Assembly: GCA_020205615.1 (NCBI GenBank)
Contig: CM035170.1
Span: forward strand, 42,471,807 to 42,535,806
Direction of reading: 5' to 3'
Source of the DNA: Panax quinquefolius
Taxonomy: Eukaryota > Streptophyta > Magnoliopsida > Apiales > Araliaceae
DNA: 64,000 nucleotides
Part shown: in pieces, positions 12,160 to 23,079 of the stretch
Numbering within the stretch: position 1 is the first letter of the stretch
Layout: every line of letters starts with the position of its first letter
Made by a program: the position numbers and the translations under genes
The notes under the pieces: generated by a model
What the model was told of the DNA's origin: nothing
The model's database searches: none
Seen by the model: the letters and a program-made list of their open reading frames with translations, nothing else

Positions 12160-14510
12160 AACCTTATGCGAATTATTAATTATTTTAATTTAATATGTAT
12201 ATTGATATGTGTTTAGAACAATTTAATTGGGCATAATTTTATTGTATAAAATTTAAAAAAAAAATAAAAATAAATAAAAAATAAAATAAAAAACGCGAAA
12301 TATTTTTTTTTCGCTGCTGATTTCCGTGGCTCGTGATTCGCTGTCAAAAGGGGTTATATATATATATATGATATATACTTTACAAGAAAATAGAATTAAC
12401 AAGCAACAAGATTCCAACGTGGCCCATGTAATAGAAAACAGGAAATCATGGCCACGTTTAAAGCAAGGCACTCAGCAGGTTAGTCCATGGAAGGTCAAGC
12501 TGTGCAGGATATATATGATTTTTGGTATATATATATATATATAATAACCGTACGGTTATTACTTCAAGGGATCAAATGTTCCAACGTAATATGAATACCA
12601 TATATTATAAGGATGATTATTATATATATTATATATATAATATATATTACCGTAATATTTATTATATATATATAATAATTTTAATAATTTTATAATTAAA
12701 ATAAATAATTTATTTTAATCTTAAAATAAAAGTTTATTTTAATATTAAAATATAAAATTTATTTTAATTTTAAAATTAAATTTCATGCTAACTAATTAGA
12801 GTTGGAATTGGATTCCATGATAACTAATTAGAGTTGAAATTGGATTCTATTTTTCCTTAAATAAAGGAGTTTATTTTGATATGAAATCGATTTCATATTA
12901 TTCAAAAATTAAAAGGTTTATTTGTGAATAGGAAAAAGAATCAAGATTTTCCTAAAATAAAGGAGTTTATTTAAATATGGAATAAGATTTCATATTATTC
13001 AAAATAAAGGAGTTTATTTGTGAATAGGAAAGAATATCCGTGTTTCCTTTAATAAATGTTTTTTTTTACATGGAATTCGATTCCATAATTAATTTTAAAA
13101 AAAGATTCCATAATTTATTTTGATTAAAGATTTTGATTAAAATAAAATAGTTTATTTTATTCAAAATTGGATAAATTAAAATAAAATAGTTTTATTTTGA
13201 TTTAAATTTGGATTAAAATAAAGGAGTTTATTTTGATTCAAAATTAGATTTTATACTAACTAAATTTGCCCATTAAATGATATCAATATATATATTAAAT
13301 ATTTATTATTCATAAGATGAATGTTATTTATTGATGCATATGATGATGTGTATGATAATAAATGGGATTGATTATGGACTATCGACCAATATGATTGGAT
13401 TTTATTTTAGTTGGATGCATGAATGTATGGGTTTTATTAAATGGGGTCTCGTACCTCGCCTTCTCTAATTTTTTAAATGTAAATTCTATCTCCTCCCTAT
13501 GTACTTCCTTTTTGATCACGATCAAGGTTTCTATTTATTTTAAATAGTTTTGTAATAGGAATAGTTAGAATTAATTTTGAAGAATTGGAGATCAAGGAGC
13601 AAGGAGCGCATGAAGACCCGCTTTGTAATGGAGCCCGGTTTAAATGTAATAGTTATATTTAAATATTATTTCTTGCACCCCTTAGGGAGTTTGACCTTTT
13701 GGTTCACTTGGTGGCTCTAGTGAACCAAACTAGAATAAAAGTCCATAATCAATCCGGTAGAATATAGTATTCTATATATGCATGCTTATACTATATATAT
13801 TATATATTATGTAAACATACTTCGCATGATCATTAATATGACGCGTTTTTATATATATATATGTGTACGCTGCTAAAACAAGATGAGACAAATTAATAAC
13901 AAACCCCTCAAATTTTTATATTAAGTCTTAAGCGTTCAAAGATATTTGAAATATCGAACGTCGCCTTCTAGCATGATAAAATTAATAGAGTATTAAATAT
14001 TTAATATGAGTTTGTTGTGTCACCACAAGGCAAGTATTAAGTATTTAAGATGTTAATTTATCACATATGATGCTTATAAAGAAAATTGAACAATATTGTT
14101 TTGTTGTGTCACCACAAGGATGATATTTTTCTTTTTTGAATATATGGAGTGCTAGGTCGGACTTAACTTGGATAATTTTGATTCGGATGTGCCACCACTT
14201 GATCAAAATAATCTAAGAGGCAAAAGAAAATGAGTTGCATAGTTGATGTAATTGACAAAAGTTGTCTACCTATTTATTTATATATAGTTTGTTGTGTCAC
14301 CACAAGGCTATATACATTTGAAATGGGATCCTTATTCTCACTAGCAAATCTTTAATTAGATTTTGCCGAATTATATAAGTGAGGGTAATATAGTTTGAAG
14401 AAAATAGTGGGAGATACCAATTTAAAACAAGACCTAATTTATTTTGGTAATTAATAAAAGAATGTATGTTAAAATGTTGTTAATTACAAATTCATTTACA
14501 AAATTTTACA
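12160..14510 (+). other. F1 long AT-rich leader between PBS and gag
   Basis: About 2.35 kb without a credible gene. It holds dense TA runs (about 12530-12680) and repeated blocks of AATAAAGGAGTTTATTT type (12700-13260). Four copies of a short hairpin lie at 14015-14028, 14104-14117, about 14186-14200 and 14292-14305: stem TTGTG/CACAA, loop TCAC (the third is degenerate). F2 has an equally long homologous leader (35815-38150). The small open frames near 12253-12544 are AT-rich chance frames. Confidence 0.8.
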
Positions 14511-15327
14511 ATGTCTAAAATTACTATCACCTGCAAGCATATTAGATGCTAAATTAACCGTAATCAATTAAACGGATTGGTTAAGGAATTTGAGAATAGT
14601 TCTCATGGCGTAAAAGTTATCTTATGTCCTTAATACGCCTATCCTCGCAATGGTTGCGCATAATGCCTCCGAGGAAGAGATTGCTACTTTTAGAAAGTGG
14701 CAAAATGATGCACAATTGGCTCAATGCATCATGCTCGCATCCACGAGTAACGAGCTTCAAACGAAAGATGAAACTATGGATGCTTTTATTATATTCCTCG
14801 CACATCAAGTAGTTGATGGTGAGGAAAGTAGGACCGATATATATCGGATATCTAAGGAGCTCTTCCGATCTAGAATGGCCAATGGCACTATAAATGCGCA
14901 TAAAAAAGTTCTTAACATAATCAATTTGATTGATCAATTAGACAACCGGTTTTGTCATGGATGGAGAGTTGGGCCAAGATTTGATCTTGCATTCACTCCG
15001 GACTCCTTTCATTGGTGTTGTGAATTTTCATATGAACAAGCTAGATATCGCCTTTCTTTGATTTGCTTAACATGTTGAAAAATGTTGAGTCACTTTCCAA
15101 CCAAGAAAGACCATGTCTTCTTCGGTAGGGGCCAAAGGATCTTCCGAAAAGAAGAACGATTCAAAGAAGGTATATAGAAAGGCAAAAATAAAGGATAATA
15201 AGAACAAAATCGATACGGATAGCAAAGGAGTTTGCTTCCACCGCTATAAGCACGGACAATCGGAAAGAAATCATGAGAAGCATCTTGCAGAGGCTAACCA
15301 AAGAAGCTTAGTGAAGTTTCTATTATA
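14511..15327 (+). pseudogene. F1 gag
   Basis: Start ATG at 14511 reads MSKITITCKHI, homologous to the F2 gag start at 35814. A stop and frame changes follow within 30 codons. The middle block (14650-15060) is clearly copia Gag: NASEEE, ISKELFRSRMANG and INLIDQLDNRF. The zinc knuckle region at about 15229-15290 reads CFHRYKHGQSERNHEKH, so three of the four metal ligands of a CCHC knuckle are changed. It ends about 15327. Confidence 0.82.
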
Positions 15328-17490
15328 ATACGCTTTTGTTCATGATTGAAATAAATTTTTCTATAAGTCAAGGTTCTACTTGGGTATTGGATACCGACTT
15401 TGGTTATCATAAATATAGATTTATGAAGGGACCAAGCAGAAGTAGAAAGCTAAACAAATATAAGTAATCCTATGTGTGGAAAATGAAGCAAAGGTTGCTG
15501 CATTAGTTATAGAAACTTATAGTTTAGCAATGCCAACGGGAAAATCTATTAAGTCAATAAGTTGTTATTGTATTCTAGTTCTTGTTAAAAATATTATTTC
15601 CATTTTATTGTTGGACAATGAAATCTTTGGTATTATAATTAAGAATAATTGTTGTTCTATTTATAATAATAATGTTTTGTATAGAATTGGAATATTACTT
15701 AATAAATTTTGTATACTTGACTTACATGAAAATAATTTTGTATATTGAACAAATTAGTATAAGAAAAGGAGATGATCATTCAAAGAGTTGAATGTGTGTA
15801 TTTGTTGAATACAAGTGTGAATTATTTGAAAGGTTCAAAGAATTCTAAGTGAAATAAATTGGCAATGTATTAAGATTCTTTGATTAGATCAAGGAATAAA
15901 TACTTGTGCAATAAGTTTCTAGATCATCTCAAATGGTCTTCTGATAATGGACACATCCCGATACGTGATAATTGATTGATGTATCTGAATGAAGAATCGT
16001 ACCTTGTTGGACATGGTGCGGTCCATAATGATTTTACCGACATTCCAAAGATCCTTTTGGGATAATGTCCTAGAAATGGTACGATATTTACGAAAATGGT
16101 AACCTCAAAATCCTACCTCAAGACTCCATAAAAGTTATGGATGGGAGGATTCCTAATCTTAAGTATGTTAAGATAAGGGGTTGTCCAACTTATGTGAAAA
16201 TGTTTCGGAAGGATAAGCTTGGGACAAGATTTGACATGTACAGATTTGTGGGACATCCTAAAGTAAGTTTAGGGTATATGTTCTATAATTCTACTTAGCA
16301 AAAGGTGTTTGTTATGAAACATGCGCTTCTAAGATAAAGGTGTTTATCATTGAAGGGCTAGTGGGAGGATAATAGATCTTGAAGAGTTCAAGAACCACAA
16401 AACACTATAAAGTCAAATAAGAGGAACCTCAGAGATGTAATTTATACATTGTACCACAATCGAATCAGAAATCGAATAGTACCAAAGATACCTAGGAGGT
16501 ATGGATTCATCATGGATGATGATGATGAGGTACACATCATAGAAGATGATGATCAAGAGTTACATTCGATGAGGTAAGACTTCTAGTGTGTACAAAAAAA
16601 GGTCAATTGGGAGCGTCGTGAAATTTCTAGTATTATATATTGATATACTACGGATGAGGAATAACATACCAATGCTACAATCAAGAAAGATAAAGTTGTC
16701 TAAACATTCCTCCACGAATGATTTGGGAAGAGTATCTTAATTGGGGATAAAATCTATATAGATAGATTTAAAAGGATGCTCAACTTAACCCAAGGAACGA
16801 TATTCATTTGATGCTAAAGTCGTTTAGCATGGCAAACTCCAAGAGATGTCTCATGTCGATGAGCTATGGAGTGTATCTCTTTAATAGTCCCCACGACTCT
16901 CGAAAAGAGAGGTCGCATGAGTGACAATCATGTATGCAATGATATGTACGAGACCCGATGTCGATCACCACATTATGGAGAAGTTCACTATAAGCCGGTG
17001 AAAACATCTTAAAGTGCTTAACCCAAGACTAAGGATGTGATCATATTCATGATGGGTCTAAATTAAAACTAGAGGGCTTAACAGACTTATGTTTTTCAGA
17101 CAGACCAAGATGACACACAATCCACTTTAAGGTAAAGTGTTACCTTGAATGGTGGTGCAATGAATTGAAAAGGTTCCAAACAGCAAATAGTTGCTGGTTT
17201 AGTGATAAAGACAAAGTATATAGCTATAAATGAAGCTGCAAGTTGATTGTTTGGATTAAAAGTTCATTACAGAACTAGGAATAGTTCCTAAGTCTCATCT
17301 TGGATCTAAGCATGTGTTGTGGCACTTTCATTTGATTATTAGAATCATTGAAAGATGGGAAATCACTATAGAGATAGTGGACTCTCATGAACAACATTAT
17401 ATATCCATTAACTAAAGCTTATCCAATGGCAGGGATAATCGCCACTTAGAGAAGAAGAGTATAAGATACCATGACGATTGGCTTTAGTGC
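15328..17490 (+). pseudogene. F1 pol remnants
   Basis: Blocks in copia order: the protease/pre-integrase region (15476-15748, with AMPTGKSIKSISC and NCCSIYNNNVLY), a deleted integrase, the integrase-RT linker near 16150-16300 (KIRGCPTYVKMF, then VGHPKVSLGYMFYN), RT scraps, and the RNase H end near 17230-17420 (FITELGIV-like, SKHVLWHFHLIIRIIE-like). A TAG stop at 16297-16299 interrupts the linker; F2 has the same stop at the same place. Whole segments are shorter than a functional copia pol, and the RT catalytic motif was not found. Confidence 0.8.
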
Positions 17491-17501
17491 AAGTGGGAGA
17501 T
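17491..17501 (+). promoter_or_regulatory. F1 polypurine tract
   Basis: AAGTGGGAGAT directly upstream of the 3' LTR. The identical tract is present in F2 on the minus strand (32827-32837). Confidence 0.85.
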
Positions 17502-18714
17502 TGAAAGTAGTATGCACACAAGCCAATCATGTTTGATGATAAAGCATATACTTTGTAACAATCTTATTCATTTATTAATAAAAGTATTAATTTATTAAAG
17601 GCTTTTAATTATCTACATAATGCTATTTTATAATATGTGATAAACCCATAGTTTTAAGCAATGCTTTTAGAATAATGATGATGATCATTCTAATGAGATC
17701 TAAATTCTTAGAAAGCTTAAAACTAAAATAGTTCCCAATCATTGGATTACTAAATTGGGGATTAGTGAATCCGGATAGATTGGTACATACGTTGCTTGCT
17801 CATTGGATGAGGATGATTAATCTCATGATCATTTGTGTGGAGACACTAAAGCAAGTATGTAGGTGCTTATTAGAGAATAAGTTCATTGAACGTGGCTCAC
17901 TAAGGAATACCTAATGGAGTTTTACTTGCTCGTCAATAGGAATTCTCAGTAGTGATAGTAGACAAGTAATCCTTGGACTTGAGATCATCATAGTATCTTG
18001 TGTATGATGAGTTATACTTTGACTTATTCCTTAAGACCCTTAGGGTATATCAAAGGGTATGCTTGGGTATAATAAGTTGTACATGGAGATAATGTATGAT
18101 CAATAAAGAATCTACCACTTCTAATAAAAGAAGAGAAATGTTCTATGTGATTCGATAAATGACAACCCAAAGAGTCCTTGGCAAGGCATGTAATGAAATT
18201 AGAAAGGAGTTTCTAATTTGCATTATTTGGAGTTGTGCATTTAAGGATCGAAATACATATAATTAAATAAAATTAGACTTGACGGTTATTCCATGTCTTA
18301 TATTTAATTGGGACATTGTATGGTGGAAGGATTGAATTGTCAGTAACTATTTACTCAAAGGTTCTTTAATGATTAATGTTAAAATCTATATTATCCGGGA
18401 AGTCGTTGATCGCTAGGAGGCTTATCCCTATTGTAGAATAAATATTATTTATTTAAATAAATTAATTGTTTAATTTATTTATTTAAATAAGATTAGAATT
18501 GTTCTAATTGATTTATTCACAACCTATTTAATATGGAGAACCTAAAGGGTCACACCATAAAAGGAAGAATAATTATTTAAGAAGTTAATGGCATAATCGT
18601 AATAATATAAGTTAAGTATATTTAATTTAATCTATGGTGATAGAATAAATTAAATAGCTTAATATTTATTATTTAATATTTTAGAAATATTAAATATAAA
18701 TTAATAAGAGGAGT

Positions 18715-18771
<57 letters not shown>

Positions 18772-19409
18772 TAATTCCTAAAGCAGTTTGGGAATTAATT
18801 AATAAAAGTACTCTCATATTTCCTAATAGAATTAGGAGGGAAAATTAGTTAAAGGAGTTTAATTAATTATCCCTAATAAGATTAGGGAGCTTAATTAATT
18901 AAAAAAATTTAATTAATTAAATAAAACCCAATTCCTTAATTGTTAAGGTGGGTTGCCCACATCTATAAATAAGAGGAGTCTTATTATGGGTGAGGGGGTT
19001 GTTGACTTTTACAACTACGTAATAATTCCAATTTGTTGGAGAGTACGTTCTTTTTCTACAGAGATAGAAAACTAGGGTTTGAGCCAAATACCCCTTCTTC
19101 TTGAATCCTTATTTTTCCTTGGTGGATCACCTCTTGAGGCCAAACACATGGGTGGCTAACGTTGATCAAAGGAAGGAACCAAACCCGGTGGATTCAAGTT
19201 GAACGCGAAAGGATTTGGAGGTGAACTTGTACCTGAGGAAGCTCGATCTTCGTGGGTATGATTTTATTCTTTATCTTTTCGTTTAATTAATAATTATGCA
19301 TAAAGGGTGATCCGGGTATATGGTTTGTAAAATTTTTAAACTCCGATTTTTTCACGTTTCCGCATTATTTTGCAATTTGATTGCGCACATGAATATTACA
19401 AACCTAACA
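17502..19409 (+). repeat. F1 3' LTR
   Basis: 1908 bp, from TGAAAGTAGTATGC to AACCTAACA. The TATA box TATAAATA is at 18964-18971. An (ATT)n microsatellite of about 55 bases lies at 18717-18772. Followed by the target duplication ATTGT. Confidence 0.92.
18717..18772 (+). repeat. (ATT)n microsatellite
   Basis: Uninterrupted ATT repeat of about 18 units inside the F1 3' LTR. The F2 LTRs carry a shorter, interrupted version (near 31605 and 38806). Confidence 0.95.
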
Positions 19410-21650
19410 ATTGTTGTTTCAATAATTGTCACGGCACAGTATTTTCCATTATCGGAGCAATAATTCATATTATCTGGATAATATTATTGGATAACATTAT
19501 TGGCAATGCCTAGAAAGTTCTGTCTAAGGAGAGGTTTGGTCACCTAATTGCGCCGCCAGTAGGAGGAGAAATTCTTATTGGAAAGCCCCTCTTCCGGGAA
19601 CTGCCTGGTTGTTAATATTGTGATTATGTAATATTATTTGTGAATAATTAATTATTAATTTATATGATGAGGAAAATATTGATTTTATGTGGATATAGAT
19701 GGAGAAAATTTTTAATGTGACAATTGTTGAAAATTAATATTTTATCTTTTTCTGATAAAATAATTCATTTAAATATATTATTTTAATAATATATTAACGG
19801 TGATATTTTTATAATGAATGTGGGATATATGAGTATATGAGGAGGAAGAGTATTTTTGTGGCATTAAATATTTAACACATGTTTTGTGTGTTGGTGGACC
19901 CATTTCTTGACCGAAAATTGATTATAGACTGTAAAATCGACCGTTTGTGGATTTCGGTCAATTTCTGTTTGGAATTTGGAAAAACTTTCTTCTGCAAAGT
20001 TGTAGAGAATTGAATTTCCTATAAAAGTCATGAGATTTGAATTTTCTGATAAAAGAGCTATTTATTGTGAATTATTGAAGTTTGGATATATCGGGTGTGA
20101 ATTGATTTTGGAGTTTAAATTATTTTTGTTAGAAAAACATTTTTTGTATTTTTTGGACATCATTAACATGTGTGGCTGGTGTTTTGACCAAAAGGTGGGC
20201 TAAGGAAAATTTGTATAATTATATTGATATTATATTCAATTTTCGCTTTGGTGTTCTAAGCAATTTCCTATAAATAGGGTGCTTAGGTTAGAATTGAAAA
20301 TCACACCCGAAACTGAAGTTTTCTCTCTCTATATTATCGAGCGTATTCTTGTGTGTATTTTGAGTATACTTTGAGTATTGCTATACGGTGCAAGTTCGTT
20401 TCAAATAAGTTATTCTAGTCGTAATCTTTGCTTTTTTGAGGTAAGGGATAGTAAGAGATTTTAAGGGTTGTTATGTTTTTAGTTTCGAAATTTTTCTGAA
20501 CCTTCAAAAATTTTGGAAAAATTGGAAATGATATTTTGATGAGTTTTGTAGAGTGTGTCCAAAAATGGCGATTTTCGGATGTATGAATTAGGAGTTATGG
20601 ATTTTATGAGAAAAGACTATTTTTAAAGTAACTATTTATAACTCCTTGTGATTAACTCCAAAATTGATGAAATTTTTATTGGGAGTACATCTATATAATA
20701 TCAGTATACCATGTAAATTTCGGAATTTTTGGACAAAAGTATAATTATGATAAATGTCTAAATTATTCGGTGGTTTTGGTCATATGAAAAATAGTAAATG
20801 AATTTTTAAAATTTAGAGAAAATATATGTTCAATATGGGACTATGTTATGCTAAATCCCATAAAAGAAATATTTTTGGAACTGATTTGGTATTTTTCATG
20901 AAAATGTTCTAGTTATGAGTAAATGAATTAAATATGTTATGTGAACTAAGAAAATTGGAAAATATGATTTTATGGCTTGAGAATCATATATGAGGGTATA
21001 TGCAGATTTTTGATGAGGGTTTTGGTTATTGGTGATGAAATCTTATGAGTTTGGCATTTTATGATGATTAAATGCATTAATTAGTAAAGTGTAAACAATT
21101 TAATTAAATTATTTATAAGTTTAAGAAATGATTAAAATATTATTATAATATTAATAATATTAGATTATGAGATTTCTAAGTGATTTATAACATTTGGATT
21201 AAGGTGTTATAAATATGGATATGAATTTTATTATGAAACTTTATCTTTTAAATGTCGATGTTACTTACGCATATACTAAGACTATGTACAAATACGTGGT
21301 ACTATTCATGACAAATTGGTTTCTTCTCCCACCAAATTATCGTTGATTTATGAATCTTACTCTTGAAATTAAAACCATGTTTTGATTATATTATTTTTAT
21401 ATAACATTCTTATAACCCTAATGATGATATTTCTCTTTGACTTGAGTGTAAAGATGGGTAGATTATTGGTATGATCGTGACTATAGATTCTCTTTGGCGA
21501 GGTGCAAAAGTTGAATTGTTGACCGGTATGATCATGACCATTGAATTTACAATTGAATATTTTTAGCTTAAGTGCAAAGGTGAATTGATCAACATGGTTA
21601 TAATTATTGTTAAATAACTTCACGAAAATGATTATGTATTTCTTTGATAT

Positions 21651-21925
21651 ATGAATATCTTTGGCTCAGTAGTGCAAAGATGACTTGTTGATGAATATCT
21701 TTAGCACATGTAGTAAAAAGATGAATTATTGATGAATATCTTTGGCTCGTAATGCAAAGATGACTGTTGATGAATATCTTTGCTTTGTAGTGCAAGATGA
21801 ATTATTGATGAATATCTTTGGCCCGTAATGCAAAGATGACCCGTTGATGAATATCTTTAGCCTGTAGTGTAAAGATGAACTGTTGATGAATATCTTTGGC
21901 CGTGGTGCAAAGATGAATTTATTAG
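21651..21925 (+). repeat. Tandem array of seven hairpin-forming units in A1 LTR
   Basis: Seven units of 38-41 bp starting ATGAAT. Each holds an inverted repeat ATCTTTG...CAAAGAT around a ~10-base loop. Unit starts: 21651, 21691, 21732, 21770, 21808, 21847, 21886. In unit six both arms change together (ATCTTTA...TAAAGAT), keeping the pairing. Weaker versions lie upstream (about 21425-21600). The open frames on the minus strand here come from the repeat. Confidence 0.9.
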
Positions 21926-22049
21926 TATGATTATGAACATGAACTGTGATTTAGTTTAACCATGATCTTTGATGTTTCAGGTAAAGACAAGTGATGAAAA
22001 TTATCTTTGTCTTGGATGAGGAAAGGAATTTAGAACTACAATTACGATT

Positions 22050-22238
22050 ATGAGTTATACACGTGATTGTGGACAGGAATTGTTGATTGATGTTACAGGG
22101 ATAAAACATTGTTGGTGGACTTTTAACATGGAGAAGATAATAGATTTTATGGTCTATTCGACTCTTCTAATGGATTGCTTCGTTCACGCAACTATGGTTG
22201 AAAAGTTTTATCATCTACCATATGTTCTAAATCTCTGA
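22050..22238 (+). other. Short open frame in A1 LTR, conserved in A2
   Basis: 62 codons with DCGQELLIDVTGIKHCWWTF and MVEKFYHLPYVLNL. The A2 copies (ending at 52413 and about 54520) keep most of it. No recognisable family. It lies upstream of the 22390 frame in all three LTRs. Coding status doubtful. Confidence 0.3.
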
Positions 22239-22389
22239 TTTATTACTGATGAAGACTATTGATAATTTATTTATCTTTAGTCATAATATTCTTTACTGAG
22301 CTAGTTGTGCTCACCCTTTTGTTTCACAATTCCTTTCGTGTAATAAAAGTGTAGTCAAGGTTAAGCGGGGATAACAAGGGAATAGAATT

Positions 22390-22905
22390 ATGGTCTATAT
22401 AGTTGTTGAGGTTCTCCCTAAAGAGTATGGAAATAATTTTATTGAGGACTTTAGTGTGTTATATTTTATACATCATTTAATAGTTATTTTTGGTGAATTA
22501 AATAGGGTGAGGCGAACCCAACTTTGGAAGGGTGTTTTGTCACTATCATACAAGATGTCTAATGACATACAAACTCGTGTTATCATAAGACATGGTTGTG
22601 CTCATCCACTTGCTGAGTATATTTACAAGCACTACATATATAATCTTGGTGTTTGTTTGGAGTATAATACCCAAATAGAGACAGTGGAGATAATGATATG
22701 TCAAGAGAAGACTCACCATTGGGAAGAATATGATAGTAATCTTCTCATTTTTCTTTGGGGTCTATTGGGTCAACCAAGGATAATTTTGTGGCCATATGAT
22801 ATCTACCATAACCTAAAAGCATGGCCTCCCATGTACGAAGGTTTCCTTGAGCACTTCCCAAAGATTCTAATTTCTAAAATAGTTTTTGACTATACCTTTA
22901 TGTAA
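22390..22905 (+). other. Open frame in A1 LTR with partly conserved counterparts in A2 LTRs
   Basis: 171 codons, unrecognised. The C-terminal ~76 codons (containing KTHHWEEYDSNLLIF and FLEHFPKILISK) stay open with the same stop in both A2 LTRs (ending 53073 and 55217). The upstream half is broken by indels in A2. In the last 76 codons the A1 and 3' A2 copies differ at 13 codons, 5 of them synonymous, which is weak evidence for protein selection. It lies in the R/U5 part of an LTR. It may be a captured gene fragment or chance. Confidence 0.35.
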
Positions 22906-23079
22906 GGTGTCATTGTGGACGTACTATGCTTGGTATATATTTGTATACAAACTCACAGCATATGTGTTGTTGTATTTTGCACGACAATTGTTGTAATAAA
23001 GTTGTAGTTGTTTTTCGTACCATATATTTGGCGACTCAGAATGGGTTGGATGGAATTGACCTATTTTGGGGGCGTCACA

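Larger units (their letters stand above)
631..19409 (+). mobile_element. Element F1: decayed Ty1/copia retrotransposon, interrupted by B
   Basis: LTR retrotransposon in plus orientation. The 5' LTR is 631-1589 plus 11689-12144, the internal region 12145-17501 and the 3' LTR 17502-19409. Flanking target duplication ATTGT (626-630, 19410-19414). PBS TGGTATCAGAGCCA follows the 5' LTR by one base and a purine tract precedes the 3' LTR. Gag and pol remnants are copia-type (zinc knuckle, pre-integrase domain, integrase/RT linker, RNase H). A sister copy, F2, is at 30961-40045 on the other strand. I did not resolve the copia lineage. Confidence 0.9.
1..23079 (+). mobile_element. Element A1: coding-less gypsy-derived LTR retrotransposon, interrupted by F1
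   Basis: Left part begins before the window. Visible pieces are a possible tail of the 5' LTR (1-36), a short internal region (37-359) and a 3' LTR split into 360-630 and 19415-23079. The 3' LTR starts TGAAGACCCCG and ends GGCGTCACA. After it comes CTTAG (23080-23084), the expected right copy of a target duplication whose left copy lies outside the window. A1 sits in the 3' LTR of SIRE-like element E. There is no gag or pol. The same layout and homologous internal region occur in A2 (51437-55411), so this is a family, not a single damaged copy. Confidence 0.8.
19415..23079 (+). repeat. A1 3' LTR, right piece
   Basis: Continuation of the A1 LTR after F1, ending TTTTGGGGGCGTCACA. With the left piece it totals about 3.9 kb, roughly twice the A2 LTR. 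The last ~1.1 kb (from about 21980) is homologous to A2 (52153-53263 and 54300-55411); the middle is not. A TATA box TATAAATAG is at 20269-20277. No host gene seen. Confidence 0.85.

Noticed and set aside
12253..12544. Overlapping 72-codon frames on both strands.
   Set aside because: Low-complexity AT-rich leader of F1; no matching frame is evident in the F2 leader.
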